Shown: positions 5,702-12,441 of the stretch, one piece after another | How positions within the stretch are numbered: the stretch's first letter is position 1 | How the letters are laid out: every line of letters begins with the position of its first letter | From: Solirubrobacteraceae bacterium | GTDB taxonomy: Bacteria > Actinomycetota > Thermoleophilia > Solirubrobacterales > Solirubrobacteraceae | Assembly (NCBI GenBank): GCA_025935735.1 | Contig: JAICUS010000067.1 | Coordinates: forward strand, 1-15,886 | Length of the DNA stretch: 15,886 nt | Direction: 5' to 3' | Position numbers and translations under genes: made by a program | Notes under the pieces: generated by a model | What the model saw: the letters and a program-made list of their open reading frames with translations, nothing else | What the model was told of the DNA's origin: nothing | The model's database searches: none

Positions 5702-6613
5702 ATGCGCGTCGCGCTGATGATCGAGGGCCAGGAGGACGTGACCTGGGAGGACTGGGTCGCGCTGGCCGACACCTGCGAGCGCTGCGGGATCGAGGCGCTC
5801 TTCCGCTCCGACCACTACCTGTCGGTGGGCGGCGAGCTCGCGCACGGCTCGCTCGACGCCTGGGCGACGATCAACGCGCTGGCCGCCCGGACCACGCGGC
5901 TGCGGCTGGGCACGATGGTCTCGCCGACGAGCTTCCGCCACCCGTCGATCCTGGCCAAGTGCGCCACGACGGCCGACCACGTGTCCGGCGGGCGGATCGA
6001 GCTCGGGATGGGCACCGGCTGGTCGGAGGTCGAGCACACCGCCTACGGCTTCCCGTTCCTGTCGATGAAGGAGCGGATGGACGTGCTGGAGGAGCAGCTG
6101 GCGATCGTCCACGACGGCCACTGGGGCGAGGGCGGCTTCTCCTTCCACGGCTCCCACTACACGCTGGTCGACCTCGACGCCCGGCCCAAGCCGGTGCAGC
6201 GGCCGCACCCGCCGCTGATCATGGGCGGCGGCGCCGGGCCGCGCGCCGCCCGGCTGGCCGCCCGCTACGCCGACGAGTACAACACGAACTTCGTCACCCC
6301 GGACGAGGCGGCGCGGCGGCGGGAGAGCATCGTCGCGGCGTGCGAGAAGGCCGGCCGCGAGCCGATCCCGTTCTCGTTCATGACCACGACGATCGTCGCC
6401 GCCGACGAGGCCGGCGTGCGGCGCCGGCTGGACGAGCTGGGGCACGAGCCGGACCGCGACTCGGCGTTCGTGGGCACGGTCGAGCAGGTGGCCGAGCGGG
6501 CGCTGGCGTACGCGGCGGTGGGCGTCTCCCGGCTCTACCTCCAGCACCTGCTGCACCGCGACCTCGAGTCGGTCGAGCTGATCGGCCGCGAGCTGGTGCC
6601 GGCGGTCGCGTGA
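5702..6613 (+). CDS. LLM-class flavin-dependent oxidoreductase, probably F420-dependent
   Basis: This 303-residue protein is a complete luciferase-like monooxygenase TIM barrel. It has the N-terminal RVALMIEGQ strand, SDHYL after strand two (36-40), LRLGTMVSPTSFRHP (67-81), the Gly-rich GMGTGWSEVEHTAYG segment (102-116) and LIMGGGAGPRAARLAARYAD in the C-terminal half. Actinobacterial members of this subgroup usually use reduced F420 rather than FMN. That cofactor assignment is family knowledge, not seen here. The substrate is unknown. Translation probably starts at the first transcribed bases. A GGAGAGG-like stretch (5680-5687) is about 15 bases upstream, too far for a good ribosome binding site. 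Its TGA overlaps the ATG of a small membrane protein gene by one base, so the two are likely coupled. Confidence 0.9.
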   Translation: MRVALMIEGQEDVTWEDWVALADTCERCGIEALFRSDHYLSVGGELAHGSLDAWATINALAARTTRLRLGTMVSPTSFRHPSILAKCATTADHVSGGRIELGMGTGWSEVEHTAYGFPFLSMKERMDVLEEQLAIVHDGHWGEGGFSFHGSHYTLVDLDARPKPVQRPHPPLIMGGGAGPRAARLAARYADEYNTNFVTPDEAARRRESIVAACEKAGREPIPFSFMTTTIVAADEAGVRRRLDELGHEPDRDSAFVGTVEQVAERALAYAAVGVSRLYLQHLLHRDLESVELIGRELVPAVA

Positions 6614-6774
6614 TGGCCGACGATGACGACTGGGTCGGCGAGCCGCCGGAGGGGCGCCATACGCGCGACCGGGCGAACCCCGGCTTCTGGGCGAATCAGT
6701 GGCAGCCGCTGGCCATCGGCGGCGCGGTGCTGGCGATCCTGATCATCGTCGTGATCATCCTCGCGCTGGCGTAG
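6613..6774 (+). CDS. Small acidic tail-anchored membrane protein, 53 residues
   Basis: The gene begins within the TGATG that ends the LLM oxidoreductase gene. The protein has an acidic start (four Asp at 3-6), a short soluble part with RANPGFWANQWQPL (20-33), then one strongly hydrophobic helix (about 34-52) that ends the protein. This looks like a tail-anchored protein with its N-terminus in the cytoplasm. I do not recognise a named family. Start-stop coupling and the intact hydrophobic segment argue that it is real. Its last 20 bases overlap the 3' end of the convergent alpha/beta hydrolase gene. A role in tethering or regulating the oxidoreductase is only a guess from position. Confidence 0.7.
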   Translation: MADDDDWVGEPPEGRHTRDRANPGFWANQWQPLAIGGAVLAILIIVVIILALA

Positions 6775-7654
6775 GCTCGGCCGCCGCCCGCCCCGCGTTC
6801 TCGACCATCGCGTCGATGATCCGCGGCCAGGCGCCGCGGGGCAGCCCGTGGCCCATGCCCGCGATCTCGACCAGCCGCGCGCCGGGGATCGCCTTCGCCG
6901 TCGCCCGGCCGCCGGACGGGCGCACGAGCTTGTCGTCGGCGCCGTGGATGACCGTGGTGGGCACGCGCAGCCGGCGCAGCTGGGCCTCCCGGTTGCGGTC
7001 GGCCACGATCGCGTGCAGCTGGCGCAGCGGCCCGGCGGCGTCGTGGCCGCGGTCGAAGCTGCGGGCGGCGATGTCGCGCAGGTCCTCGACGTCGGGCTCG
7101 TAGCCCGCGCCGCCGATCTTGGTGAACAGCTCGACCCCGTGCTCGATGTAGGCGTCGCGGTCCTTGGGCGCCGGCTTGAGCAGCAGCGCGTACATGCCCA
7201 TCGCCGGCTGGCCCGTCCAGAAGCTGCCGGTGTTGGACATGATCGACACCAGCGAGAGCACCCGGTGGGGGAAGCGGATGGCGATCGTCTGGGCGATCAT
7301 CCCGCCCATCGAGGCGCCGACCACGTGGGCGCGGCGGATGCCCAGGTGGTCGAGCACGCCGACGCTGTCGGCCGCCATGTCGGCCAGCGAGTAGGCGGGA
7401 TGGCGGTCGCGCCGGACGATCTTCCACAGCGGCGGCGTGCCGAGATGCCGCAGCCGCGACGAGCGCCCGATGTCGCGGTTGTCGTGGCGGATGACGAAGA
7501 AGCCGCGGCCCGCCAGCTGCTCGCAGAACTCCTCGTGCCAGGCCAGCATCTGCGTGCCCAGCCCCATGATCAGCAGCATCGCCGGGTCGGCGGGGTCCCC
7601 GAACGTCTCGTAGCAGATGTCGACCTCGCCGACGCGACAGAGCTCTTCGGCCAT
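6755..7654 (-). CDS. Alpha/beta hydrolase
   Basis: This 299-residue protein has a canonical alpha/beta hydrolase core: the oxyanion region LLIMGLGTQML (27-37), the nucleophile elbow GASMGG with Ser115, an acid in HGADD (Asp240 or Asp241) and His269 in GMGHG. The cap region (about 140-225) includes SMYALLLKPAPK-like sequence (MGMYALLLKPAP) typical of esterase-type members described in actinobacteria. The reaction is probably ester or lactone hydrolysis; the substrate is unknown. ATG 7654 is chosen because the fold begins right after it and a TACAGT lies seven bases upstream. It faces a second, dissimilar hydrolase gene across a tiny divergent promoter region. Confidence 0.88.
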   Translation of the reverse strand: MAEELCRVGEVDICYETFGDPADPAMLLIMGLGTQMLAWHEEFCEQLAGRGFFVIRHDNRDIGRSSRLRHLGTPPLWKIVRRDRHPAYSLADMAADSVGVLDHLGIRRAHVVGASMGGMIAQTIAIRFPHRVLSLVSIMSNTGSFWTGQPAMGMYALLLKPAPKDRDAYIEHGVELFTKIGGAGYEPDVEDLRDIAARSFDRGHDAAGPLRQLHAIVADRNREAQLRRLRVPTTVIHGADDKLVRPSGGRATAKAIPGARLVEIAGMGHGLPRGAWPRIIDAMVENAGRAAAEPTPARG

Positions 7655-7661
7655 GTCAACG

Positions 7662-7671
7662 ACTGTAACCT
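7662..7671. promoter_or_regulatory. Back-to-back -10 elements sharing one TA (two divergent hydrolases)
   Basis: On the minus strand TACAGT (7667 to 7662) is followed by seven bases and ATG 7654. On the plus strand TAACCT (7666-7671) is followed by eight bases and GTG 7680. The TA at 7666-7667 is common to both. Both hexamers fit TANNNT. Confidence 0.55.
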
Positions 7672-7679
7672 GCCGCGCC

Positions 7680-8558
7680 GTGGCCGAGCGCAGCCGTGTG
7701 ATCGATCTCCCGGACGGCCGCGCGCTGGCGGTCACCGAGGCGGGCGACCCGGCCGGCGCGCCCGTGGTCTTCCACCACGGCACGCCGAGCTCCGGCGTGC
7801 TCTACGCGCGGTGGGCCGGCGACGCGCGCGAGCACGGCGTGCGGCTGATCGGCTACGACCGCGCCGGCTACGGCGGCTCCGACCGCCGCGCCGGGCGCGC
7901 CGTGGCCGACGTGGCCGCGGACGTCGACGCGCTGGCCCGGGCGCTCGGCATCGAGCGCTACGGCACCTGGGGCGTCTCGGGCGGCGGGCCGCACGCGCTG
8001 GCCTGCGCGGCGCTCTCGGAGCGCTGCGCGGCCGCCGCGACGTTCGCCTCGGTCGCGCCCTACGGCGAGCCGGACCTGGACTGGACCGCCGGGATGGGGG
8101 AGGAGAACGTGCGCGAGCTCGGCGCGGCGCTGGAGGGCGAGGCCGCGCTGCGCCCGTTCCACGAGGAGTTCGCCGCCGCCGTGCTGTCGATCGGCGCCGA
8201 GCAGCTGGCCGAGGAGATGAAGACCCTGCTCAGCCCGGTCGACGCCGCGGCGCTGACCGGCGCCTACGCGGAGTACCTGCTCGAGTCCTTCCAGGCCGGG
8301 CTGCGCCCGGGCGTCGACGGCTGGCTGGACGACGACCTGGCGTTCACGCGCCCCTGGGGCTTCGACGTGGCCGGGATCTCGGTGCCCGTCCAGCTCTGGC
8401 AGGGCGACCAGGACCTGATGGTCCCGCACGCCCACGGGGGGTGGCTCGCCCGGCGCATCCCGGGCGTCGAGGCGCGCATGCCGCCCGGCGAGGGGCACCT
8501 CACCGTCGTGGACGACCACATCGGCGAGGTGCACGCCTGGCTGGCCGCCCGGCTCTAG
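7680..8558 (+). CDS. Alpha/beta hydrolase
   Basis: From the GTG at 7680 the protein has 292 residues. The core motifs are FHHGTPSSG (31-39, oxyanion loop), [10 protein letters not shown] (58-67), the nucleophile elbow GVSGGGP with Ser100, Asp245 in QGDQD, and His273 in GEGH. This matches a small esterase or haloalkane-dehalogenase/epoxide-hydrolase-like fold, with the reaction unassigned. An ATG at 7653 is also in frame and would overlap the divergent start codon in CATG. I prefer GTG 7680 because TAACCT sits eight bases before it, the residues between are not conserved fold, and neither start has a ribosome binding site. It shares little local sequence with its divergent hydrolase neighbour. 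The stop codon overlaps that of msrA. Confidence 0.85.
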   Translation: MAERSRVIDLPDGRALAVTEAGDPAGAPVVFHHGTPSSGVLYARWAGDAREHGVRLIGYDRAGYGGSDRRAGRAVADVAADVDALARALGIERYGTWGVSGGGPHALACAALSERCAAAATFASVAPYGEPDLDWTAGMGEENVRELGAALEGEAALRPFHEEFAAAVLSIGAEQLAEEMKTLLSPVDAAALTGAYAEYLLESFQAGLRPGVDGWLDDDLAFTRPWGFDVAGISVPVQLWQGDQDLMVPHAHGGWLARRIPGVEARMPPGEGHLTVVDDHIGEVHAWLAARL

Positions 8559-9202
8559 GCGTTCAGGCCGATCGGGCAGCTCACGCCCGTGGCGCCCAGG
8601 CCGCAGTAGCCGTTGGGCACCTTGGCCAGGTACTGCTGGTGGTAGTCCTCGGCGTAGTAGAACTCGCCGGCGTCGGCGATCTCCGTGCTCACCTCGCCGT
8701 AGCCGGCGGTCGCCAGGCGCTCGGCGAAGGCCGCGCGGGTCGCCTCGGCGGCTGCGCGCTGCTCGGGTGAGGTCACGGAGATCGCAGAGCGGTACTGGGT
8801 GCCGACGTCGTTGCCCTGGCGCATGCCCTGCGTCGGGTCGTGGCCCTCCCAGAAGAGCTTGAGGATCTCCTCGCGGCTGGTCTTGGACGGGTCGAACACG
8901 ACCAGGACGACCTCGGCGTGCCCGGTGCGGCCGGAGCACACCTCCTCGTAGGTGGCGTTGGGCGTGTGGCCGCCGGCGTAGCCGACGGCGGTGGTGTAGA
9001 CGCCGGGTGCCTGCCAGAACACGCGCTCGGCGCCCCAGAAGCAGCCCATGGCGACGACGATCTGCTCGAGCCCCTCGGGGAAGGGGGGCTTCAGCGGCGT
9101 GCCGAGGACGAAGTGGGTGTCAGCGGTGGGGATGGGGTCGCGGCGGCCGGGGAGCGCGTCCTCCGGCGCCACCATGCGGGTCTTCGAGCCAAGGAGGAAC
9201 AT
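8555..9202 (-). CDS. msrA: Peptide methionine sulfoxide reductase MsrA
   Basis: The protein has 215 residues from the ATG at 9202. The catalytic GCFWG motif (Cys54 for this start) is followed by family sequences [24 protein letters not shown], written here only as landmarks GYAGG, YEEVCSG and GHAE. Further landmarks are [14 protein letters not shown] [10 protein letters not shown] and [11 protein letters not shown]. Cys200 and Cys209 near the C-terminus fit the resolving cysteines. MsrA reduces methionine-S-sulfoxide in oxidised proteins with thioredoxin. The roughly 45-residue N-terminal extension before the core is typical of longer MsrA proteins. An upstream ATG at 9208 abuts a TACTGT hexamer and could not be the start of a transcript from it, so 9202 is favoured. 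It converges on the hydrolase, the stops sharing CTAG at 8555-8558. Confidence 0.93.
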   Translation of the reverse strand: MFLLGSKTRMVAPEDALPGRRDPIPTADTHFVLGTPLKPPFPEGLEQIVVAMGCFWGAERVFWQAPGVYTTAVGYAGGHTPNATYEEVCSGRTGHAEVVLVVFDPSKTSREEILKLFWEGHDPTQGMRQGNDVGTQYRSAISVTSPEQRAAAEATRAAFAERLATAGYGEVSTEIADAGEFYYAEDYHQQYLAKVPNGYCGLGATGVSCPIGLNA

Positions 9203-9208
9203 GCTCAT

Positions 9209-9214
9209 ACAGTA
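9209..9214 (-). promoter_or_regulatory. -10 element TACTGT for leaderless msrA
   Basis: TACTGT on the minus strand is followed by six bases and ATG 9202. It lies directly against an in-frame ATG at 9208, so its position argues for the downstream start. Confidence 0.5.
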
Positions 9215-9232
9215 GGCCGAGGGCGCGATTCG

Positions 9233-9607
9233 TTACGTCTCGCCGTCCGGCCCGGTCATCGCCTCCAGCAGCTCCAGCGCCGCGGCCTGGGCGGGAGTGA
9301 CGAGCACCTCGCCGTCCACGTCCTCCAGCTGCGGGAAGAAGCTGGCGTGCACCGCCACCTCGTCGTCGCCCGCGTCTTCGAGGACGATGACGGCGCGGCC
9401 CTGCGCATCCGTCGCATCGCCGTCCCCGCCGCCCAGGGCGGCGCCCGCGGCGGTCAGGACCGCGACGGCGAGGTCGTGCCAGTGCGAGAGGGCGTCGGCG
9501 CGCTCCTCCTCGGTCATCTGGGCGAGGTGGTGGCGGTTGCGCTCCGCGAGCGCGGCGACGGCCGCGGTCAGCGGCGCCTCCGCGAGGAGCTCGTCGGGAT
9601 TGGACAC
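9233..9607 (-). CDS. Small acidic protein of unknown function
   Basis: From the GTG at 9607 the protein has 124 residues. It is rich in Ala, Glu and Asp. A helical N-terminal half contains MTEEERADALSHWHDLA (31-47). A Gly/Asp linker (59-69) leads to a short beta-like stretch RAVIVLEDAGDDEVAVHASF (71-90) and a C-terminal helix. No signal peptide or membrane helix is present, and I do not recognise the family. It sits 19 bases downstream of the CocE-like gene stop and about 30 bases upstream of msrA, which has its own promoter element. The start is supported by CATACT six bases upstream. The amino acid composition is protein-like, so a real gene is likely. Confidence 0.65.
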   Translation of the reverse strand: MSNPDELLAEAPLTAAVAALAERNRHHLAQMTEEERADALSHWHDLAVAVLTAAGAALGGGDGDATDAQGRAVIVLEDAGDDEVAVHASFFPQLEDVDGEVLVTPAQAAALELLEAMTGPDGET

Positions 9608-9613
9608 ACTGCC

Positions 9614-9619
9614 AGTATG
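9614..9619 (-). promoter_or_regulatory. Weak -10 candidate CATACT for the small acidic protein gene
   Basis: CATACT on the minus strand is followed by six bases and GTG 9607. It differs from TANNNT at its first base, so it is weaker evidence than the other cases. Confidence 0.3.
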
Positions 9620-9626
9620 CCCGGCC

Positions 9627-11318
9627 TCAGCACGCCTCCGTCCCGGGGACGGTGAAGTCCGGCCGCACGGGCGCGTCGCCCGGCAGCGGGAACGGCGCGT
9701 CGGCGCGGTAGGCGTCGAGCTTGATCGACGGGCCGCCCTGGATGGTGCTCGTCCGCGTGCAGTCCAGGAACGGCAGCGAGATGCTCGCGCGGTTGACGGC
9801 GACCGTCTGCACGGTCGGGGCGTGCAGCCACCACTCGGCGTTCGCGCCGGTGAGCAGCACGGCCACGCGGTGGCCCGCCGGGAGCTTCCAGTCGTCGCCG
9901 TAGAGGGGGAAGGACACCGTCCCCGAGCCGGGCAGCAGGTAGGTGCCGCGCGAGATGAGGATGGCACTGCCGGACGGGTCGACGTCGTAGACGTCGGCCA
10001 CCAGGTTGGCGTTCGGGAGCGTCGTGGACGCGTCGACGGTGACCTGCGGCACGCCGGCGAGGTGCGCGCCGGCGGTCAGCGGCGGCGAGACGGTCCAGAC
10101 GCCCTCGCCGTTGGGCGAGCCGCCCTCCGCCGTGCCGTTGTTCGTGCCGTCGTCGCTGTAGATGCCGGCGTTCAGCGTGCGGGTGACCGCGGTCGAGTCC
10201 GCCGGCGGCCAGCTGTCCTCGGCGCGCCACGTGCCGTCGCTCGTCTCGACGGCGATCGGCGGGTCGGTGTCCGGGGCGGCGGCGTCGCCCTTGACGTAGC
10301 GGTTGTAGAAGCGCATGACCTCGTCGAACCAGCCGGCGCGGCCCTCGGCCAGGCGGCCGGAGGCGTCGGTGTCGTTGCCGCGGACGTGGTCCCACATGCC
10401 GAACCAGGCGCGCTTGGGGCCCGTCAGGCCGTTGAACAGATCCCACGTGCCGTCGGGCTTGGTGTTGTTCTCCAGGAAGCCCTGGGTGAGGAACAGCGGG
10501 GTCGACTTGCCGTGCGTGGCGGCGATCAGGTCGCGCGCCCGCCAATACGCGGAGGAGTGATTCGAGTCCTGCTGGTCGGCCCAGTTGAGCAGCGGGCAGC
10601 CGGGCCGGGCCGTGTCGTTCAGCGAATCCGCGATGTAGCCGGGGTCGTCGCCGGTCTCGCCGGGCGTGGCGGCGATCGCGTCGTAGAGCGCGGGCGTGAG
10701 CAGCGAGTTCTCGAACCGCACGCCATTCGAGTACAGGTAGCGGTACATGTCGTAGACGGGCTCCTGCGCCACCACCGCGGCCAGCCCGGCCGGCTGCTGG
10801 GCGATCCCCATCAGCCCCGTCACCGCGTCGTAGGACTTGCCGTACATGCCGACCCTCCCGGTCGACCACGGCTGCGCGGCCGCCCACTGCACCGCCGCCT
10901 TGACGTCGGCCTGCTCGCCGGGGCCGCCCCAGTCCAGGCAGCCGGTGGAGCCGCCGAACCCGCGCAGGTCGACCTGCACCCAGGTGTAGCCGCGGTCCAT
11001 CAGGTGCGCGCCCTCGATGAAGTCGTAGAAGCGGGCGGACGGGCCCGCTGCGCCGGTCGGCGTGTACGGCGTCCCCTCCACCGGGCCGGCGGGGCCGGTC
11101 TGGCCGGAGTGGTTGAAGTACGGGCCGATCGACAGGATCACCGGCGTCTTCGCATCCGCCGGCAGCGACGAGGGCCGCAGGACGTCGGCGTGCAGCCGCG
11201 TGCCGTCGGGCTCGGTGATCGTCGCCTGGCTCCAGGTCGAGCCGGGCGGCGGCGCGTCGGCGAGGGCTGGGTTGGTGAACGCGAGGAGGCCGAGGACGGC
11301 GGCGAGCAGGGTCCGCAT
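9627..11318 (-). CDS. Secreted CocE/NonD-type hydrolase, S15 (X-Pro dipeptidyl-peptidase) family
   Basis: From ATG 11318 this is a 563-residue protein with a clear signal peptide (MRT start, hydrophobic 5-15, likely cleavage near ALADA). The N-terminal alpha/beta hydrolase domain has TPVILSIGPYF, the strand VQVDLRGFGGSTG and the nucleophile elbow GMYGKSYDA with Ser162. His311 in MWDH is the candidate catalytic His. The position usually held by Asp (GxxD after strand seven) appears as Glu283 in GFLENN. The C-terminal third is the beta-rich PepX_C-like domain. Members hydrolyse esters such as cocaine-like compounds or cleave X-Pro dipeptides; the substrate here is unknown. A TTG at 11330 is an in-frame alternative start, but ATG gives the cleaner signal peptide. 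The start is 31 bases after the antiporter stop, so cotranscription is likely. Confidence 0.88.
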   Translation of the reverse strand: MRTLLAAVLGLLAFTNPALADAPPPGSTWSQATITEPDGTRLHADVLRPSSLPADAKTPVILSIGPYFNHSGQTGPAGPVEGTPYTPTGAAGPSARFYDFIEGAHLMDRGYTWVQVDLRGFGGSTGCLDWGGPGEQADVKAAVQWAAAQPWSTGRVGMYGKSYDAVTGLMGIAQQPAGLAAVVAQEPVYDMYRYLYSNGVRFENSLLTPALYDAIAATPGETGDDPGYIADSLNDTARPGCPLLNWADQQDSNHSSAYWRARDLIAATHGKSTPLFLTQGFLENNTKPDGTWDLFNGLTGPKRAWFGMWDHVRGNDTDASGRLAEGRAGWFDEVMRFYNRYVKGDAAAPDTDPPIAVETSDGTWRAEDSWPPADSTAVTRTLNAGIYSDDGTNNGTAEGGSPNGEGVWTVSPPLTAGAHLAGVPQVTVDASTTLPNANLVADVYDVDPSGSAILISRGTYLLPGSGTVSFPLYGDDWKLPAGHRVAVLLTGANAEWWLHAPTVQTVAVNRASISLPFLDCTRTSTIQGGPSIKLDAYRADAPFPLPGDAPVRPDFTVPGTEAC

Positions 11319-11323
11319 GGAGA

Positions 11324-11336
11324 CCTGCAACGCAGG
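11324..11336. repeat. Small inverted repeat in the antiporter-hydrolase gap
   Basis: CCTGC and GCAGG arms flank a three-base loop just upstream of the CocE-type gene. On the minus-strand mRNA the second arm contains the GCAGG that could act as ribosome binding site. No T-run follows, so it is not a classic terminator. Confidence 0.3.
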
Positions 11337-11349
11337 CGGCGCGCGGAAC

Positions 11350-12420
11350 TTACTCGTACAGCGTGAGCGCGGCGAGGATGGCGTAGATGGCCACGAGCGC
11401 CCAGCCCTCGAACGCCACCGCCTCGCCGTCGCCGGTGATCTGCCACACCGCCAGCGAGGTCAGCAGCAGCGCGCCGATGTAGACCGGCGCGAGCGCGAAC
11501 GTCAGCTGGTGGGCGAACAGCAGCGAGATCAGCACCAGCACCGGGTACAGGAACGCCGCCACCTGGGCGACCGAGTTCTTCACCACGGAGATCGCCAGGT
11601 CCGGCTTGCCCTTGGCGGCCAGCAGGATGCCGGCGAAGTTCTCCACGGCGTTGCCGGCGATGGCCACGATGACGATGCCGGCGAACGCGTCGGACACGTT
11701 CAGCGCATCGATCGTCGGCCGCAGCGCCGCCACGAACCAGTCCGACACGAACGCCGAGCCGGCGCCGCCGACGACCAGCAGCCCGACGGCCAGCCCCATC
11801 GGCATCGGCTCGCCGTGCTCCTCCTCGCCGGGCTGCGGCTCGGCCACGGCGTCGCTGCGCAGGTAGGGGACCACCCAGGCGACGTAGACGAGCAGCAGCG
11901 CGACGGCGCCGATCGAGGAGATCTCGCGCACGTGGCGCGACGCGGGGTCGTGCGAGGCGTGCGCCAGCCCGACGATCACGATGATGAAGCTGGTCAGCAG
12001 CAGCAGCGTCGAGGTGTCCATCGGCAGCTTGGACTTGAAGCGCATGACGCCGTCGGGCGCGGCCCGCGCGCCGACCACGATCACCACGCCGAGCACCAGC
12101 AGCGCGTTGGCGAACAGCGAGCCGATGATCGACGTCTGGGCGACCACCGTCTCGCCGTCGTGCAGGGCGAAGATGACCACGAAGAGCTCGGGGAGGTTGC
12201 CCAGCGTGGACTGCAGGACGCCGGTGACCGCCGGCCCGAACCGCCGCCCGACCTGCTCGGTGGCCAGCCCGACCACGTGCGCCAGCCCGGCGAGCGCGAC
12301 CGTGGCCAGCGCGAACGCCAGCCCGGACGGCCAGCCGCCGTAGTGGGCCACGCCGGCGATCACGGTGAACAGCGCGATGACGCCGAGGACGATCCGTTCG
12401 CTGCGCCCGAGCGCCGCCAC
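11350..12420 (-). CDS. Ca2+/H+ antiporter family (CaCA/CAX) membrane protein
   Basis: This 356-residue, strongly hydrophobic protein has the two alpha-repeat signatures of Ca2+/cation antiporters: STLGNLPELFVV (71-82) and AIAGNAVENFAG (253-264). Glu78 and Glu260 are in ion-binding positions. About eleven membrane helices are visible, split by an acidic loop at 192-206 (EPQPGEEEHGEP) that resembles the acidic loop between the two halves in CAX proteins. The likely role is H+-driven export of Ca2+ from the cytoplasm. GTG 12420 is chosen because TATGCT is eight bases upstream; an ATG inside that hexamer is out of frame. It lies 21 bases after the CtaG-like gene stop. Confidence 0.92.
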   Translation of the reverse strand: MAALGRSERIVLGVIALFTVIAGVAHYGGWPSGLAFALATVALAGLAHVVGLATEQVGRRFGPAVTGVLQSTLGNLPELFVVIFALHDGETVVAQTSIIGSLFANALLVLGVVIVVGARAAPDGVMRFKSKLPMDTSTLLLLTSFIIVIVGLAHASHDPASRHVREISSIGAVALLLVYVAWVVPYLRSDAVAEPQPGEEEHGEPMPMGLAVGLLVVGGAGSAFVSDWFVAALRPTIDALNVSDAFAGIVIVAIAGNAVENFAGILLAAKGKPDLAISVVKNSVAQVAAFLYPVLVLISLLFAHQLTFALAPVYIGALLLTSLAVWQITGDGEAVAFEGWALVAIYAILAALTLYE

Positions 12421-12428
12421 GGCGCGCG

Positions 12429-12434
12429 AGCATA
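12429..12434 (-). promoter_or_regulatory. -10 element TATGCT for leaderless antiporter gene
   Basis: TATGCT on the minus strand is followed by eight bases and GTG 12420. It fits in the 21-base gap after the CtaG-like gene, so the antiporter can have its own promoter. Confidence 0.5.
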
Positions 12435-12441
12435 CGGGAGG

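Noticed and set aside
7617..7652. N-terminal extension of the plus-strand hydrolase to ATG 7617
   Set aside because: It would overlap the first codons of the divergent hydrolase, has no ribosome binding site, and lies upstream of the predicted promoter TAACCT.
6755..8558. The two adjacent alpha/beta hydrolases as a recent duplication
   Set aside because: Motif surroundings (GASMGG against [12 protein letters not shown] against QGDQD) and the cap regions differ, so they are separate family members.
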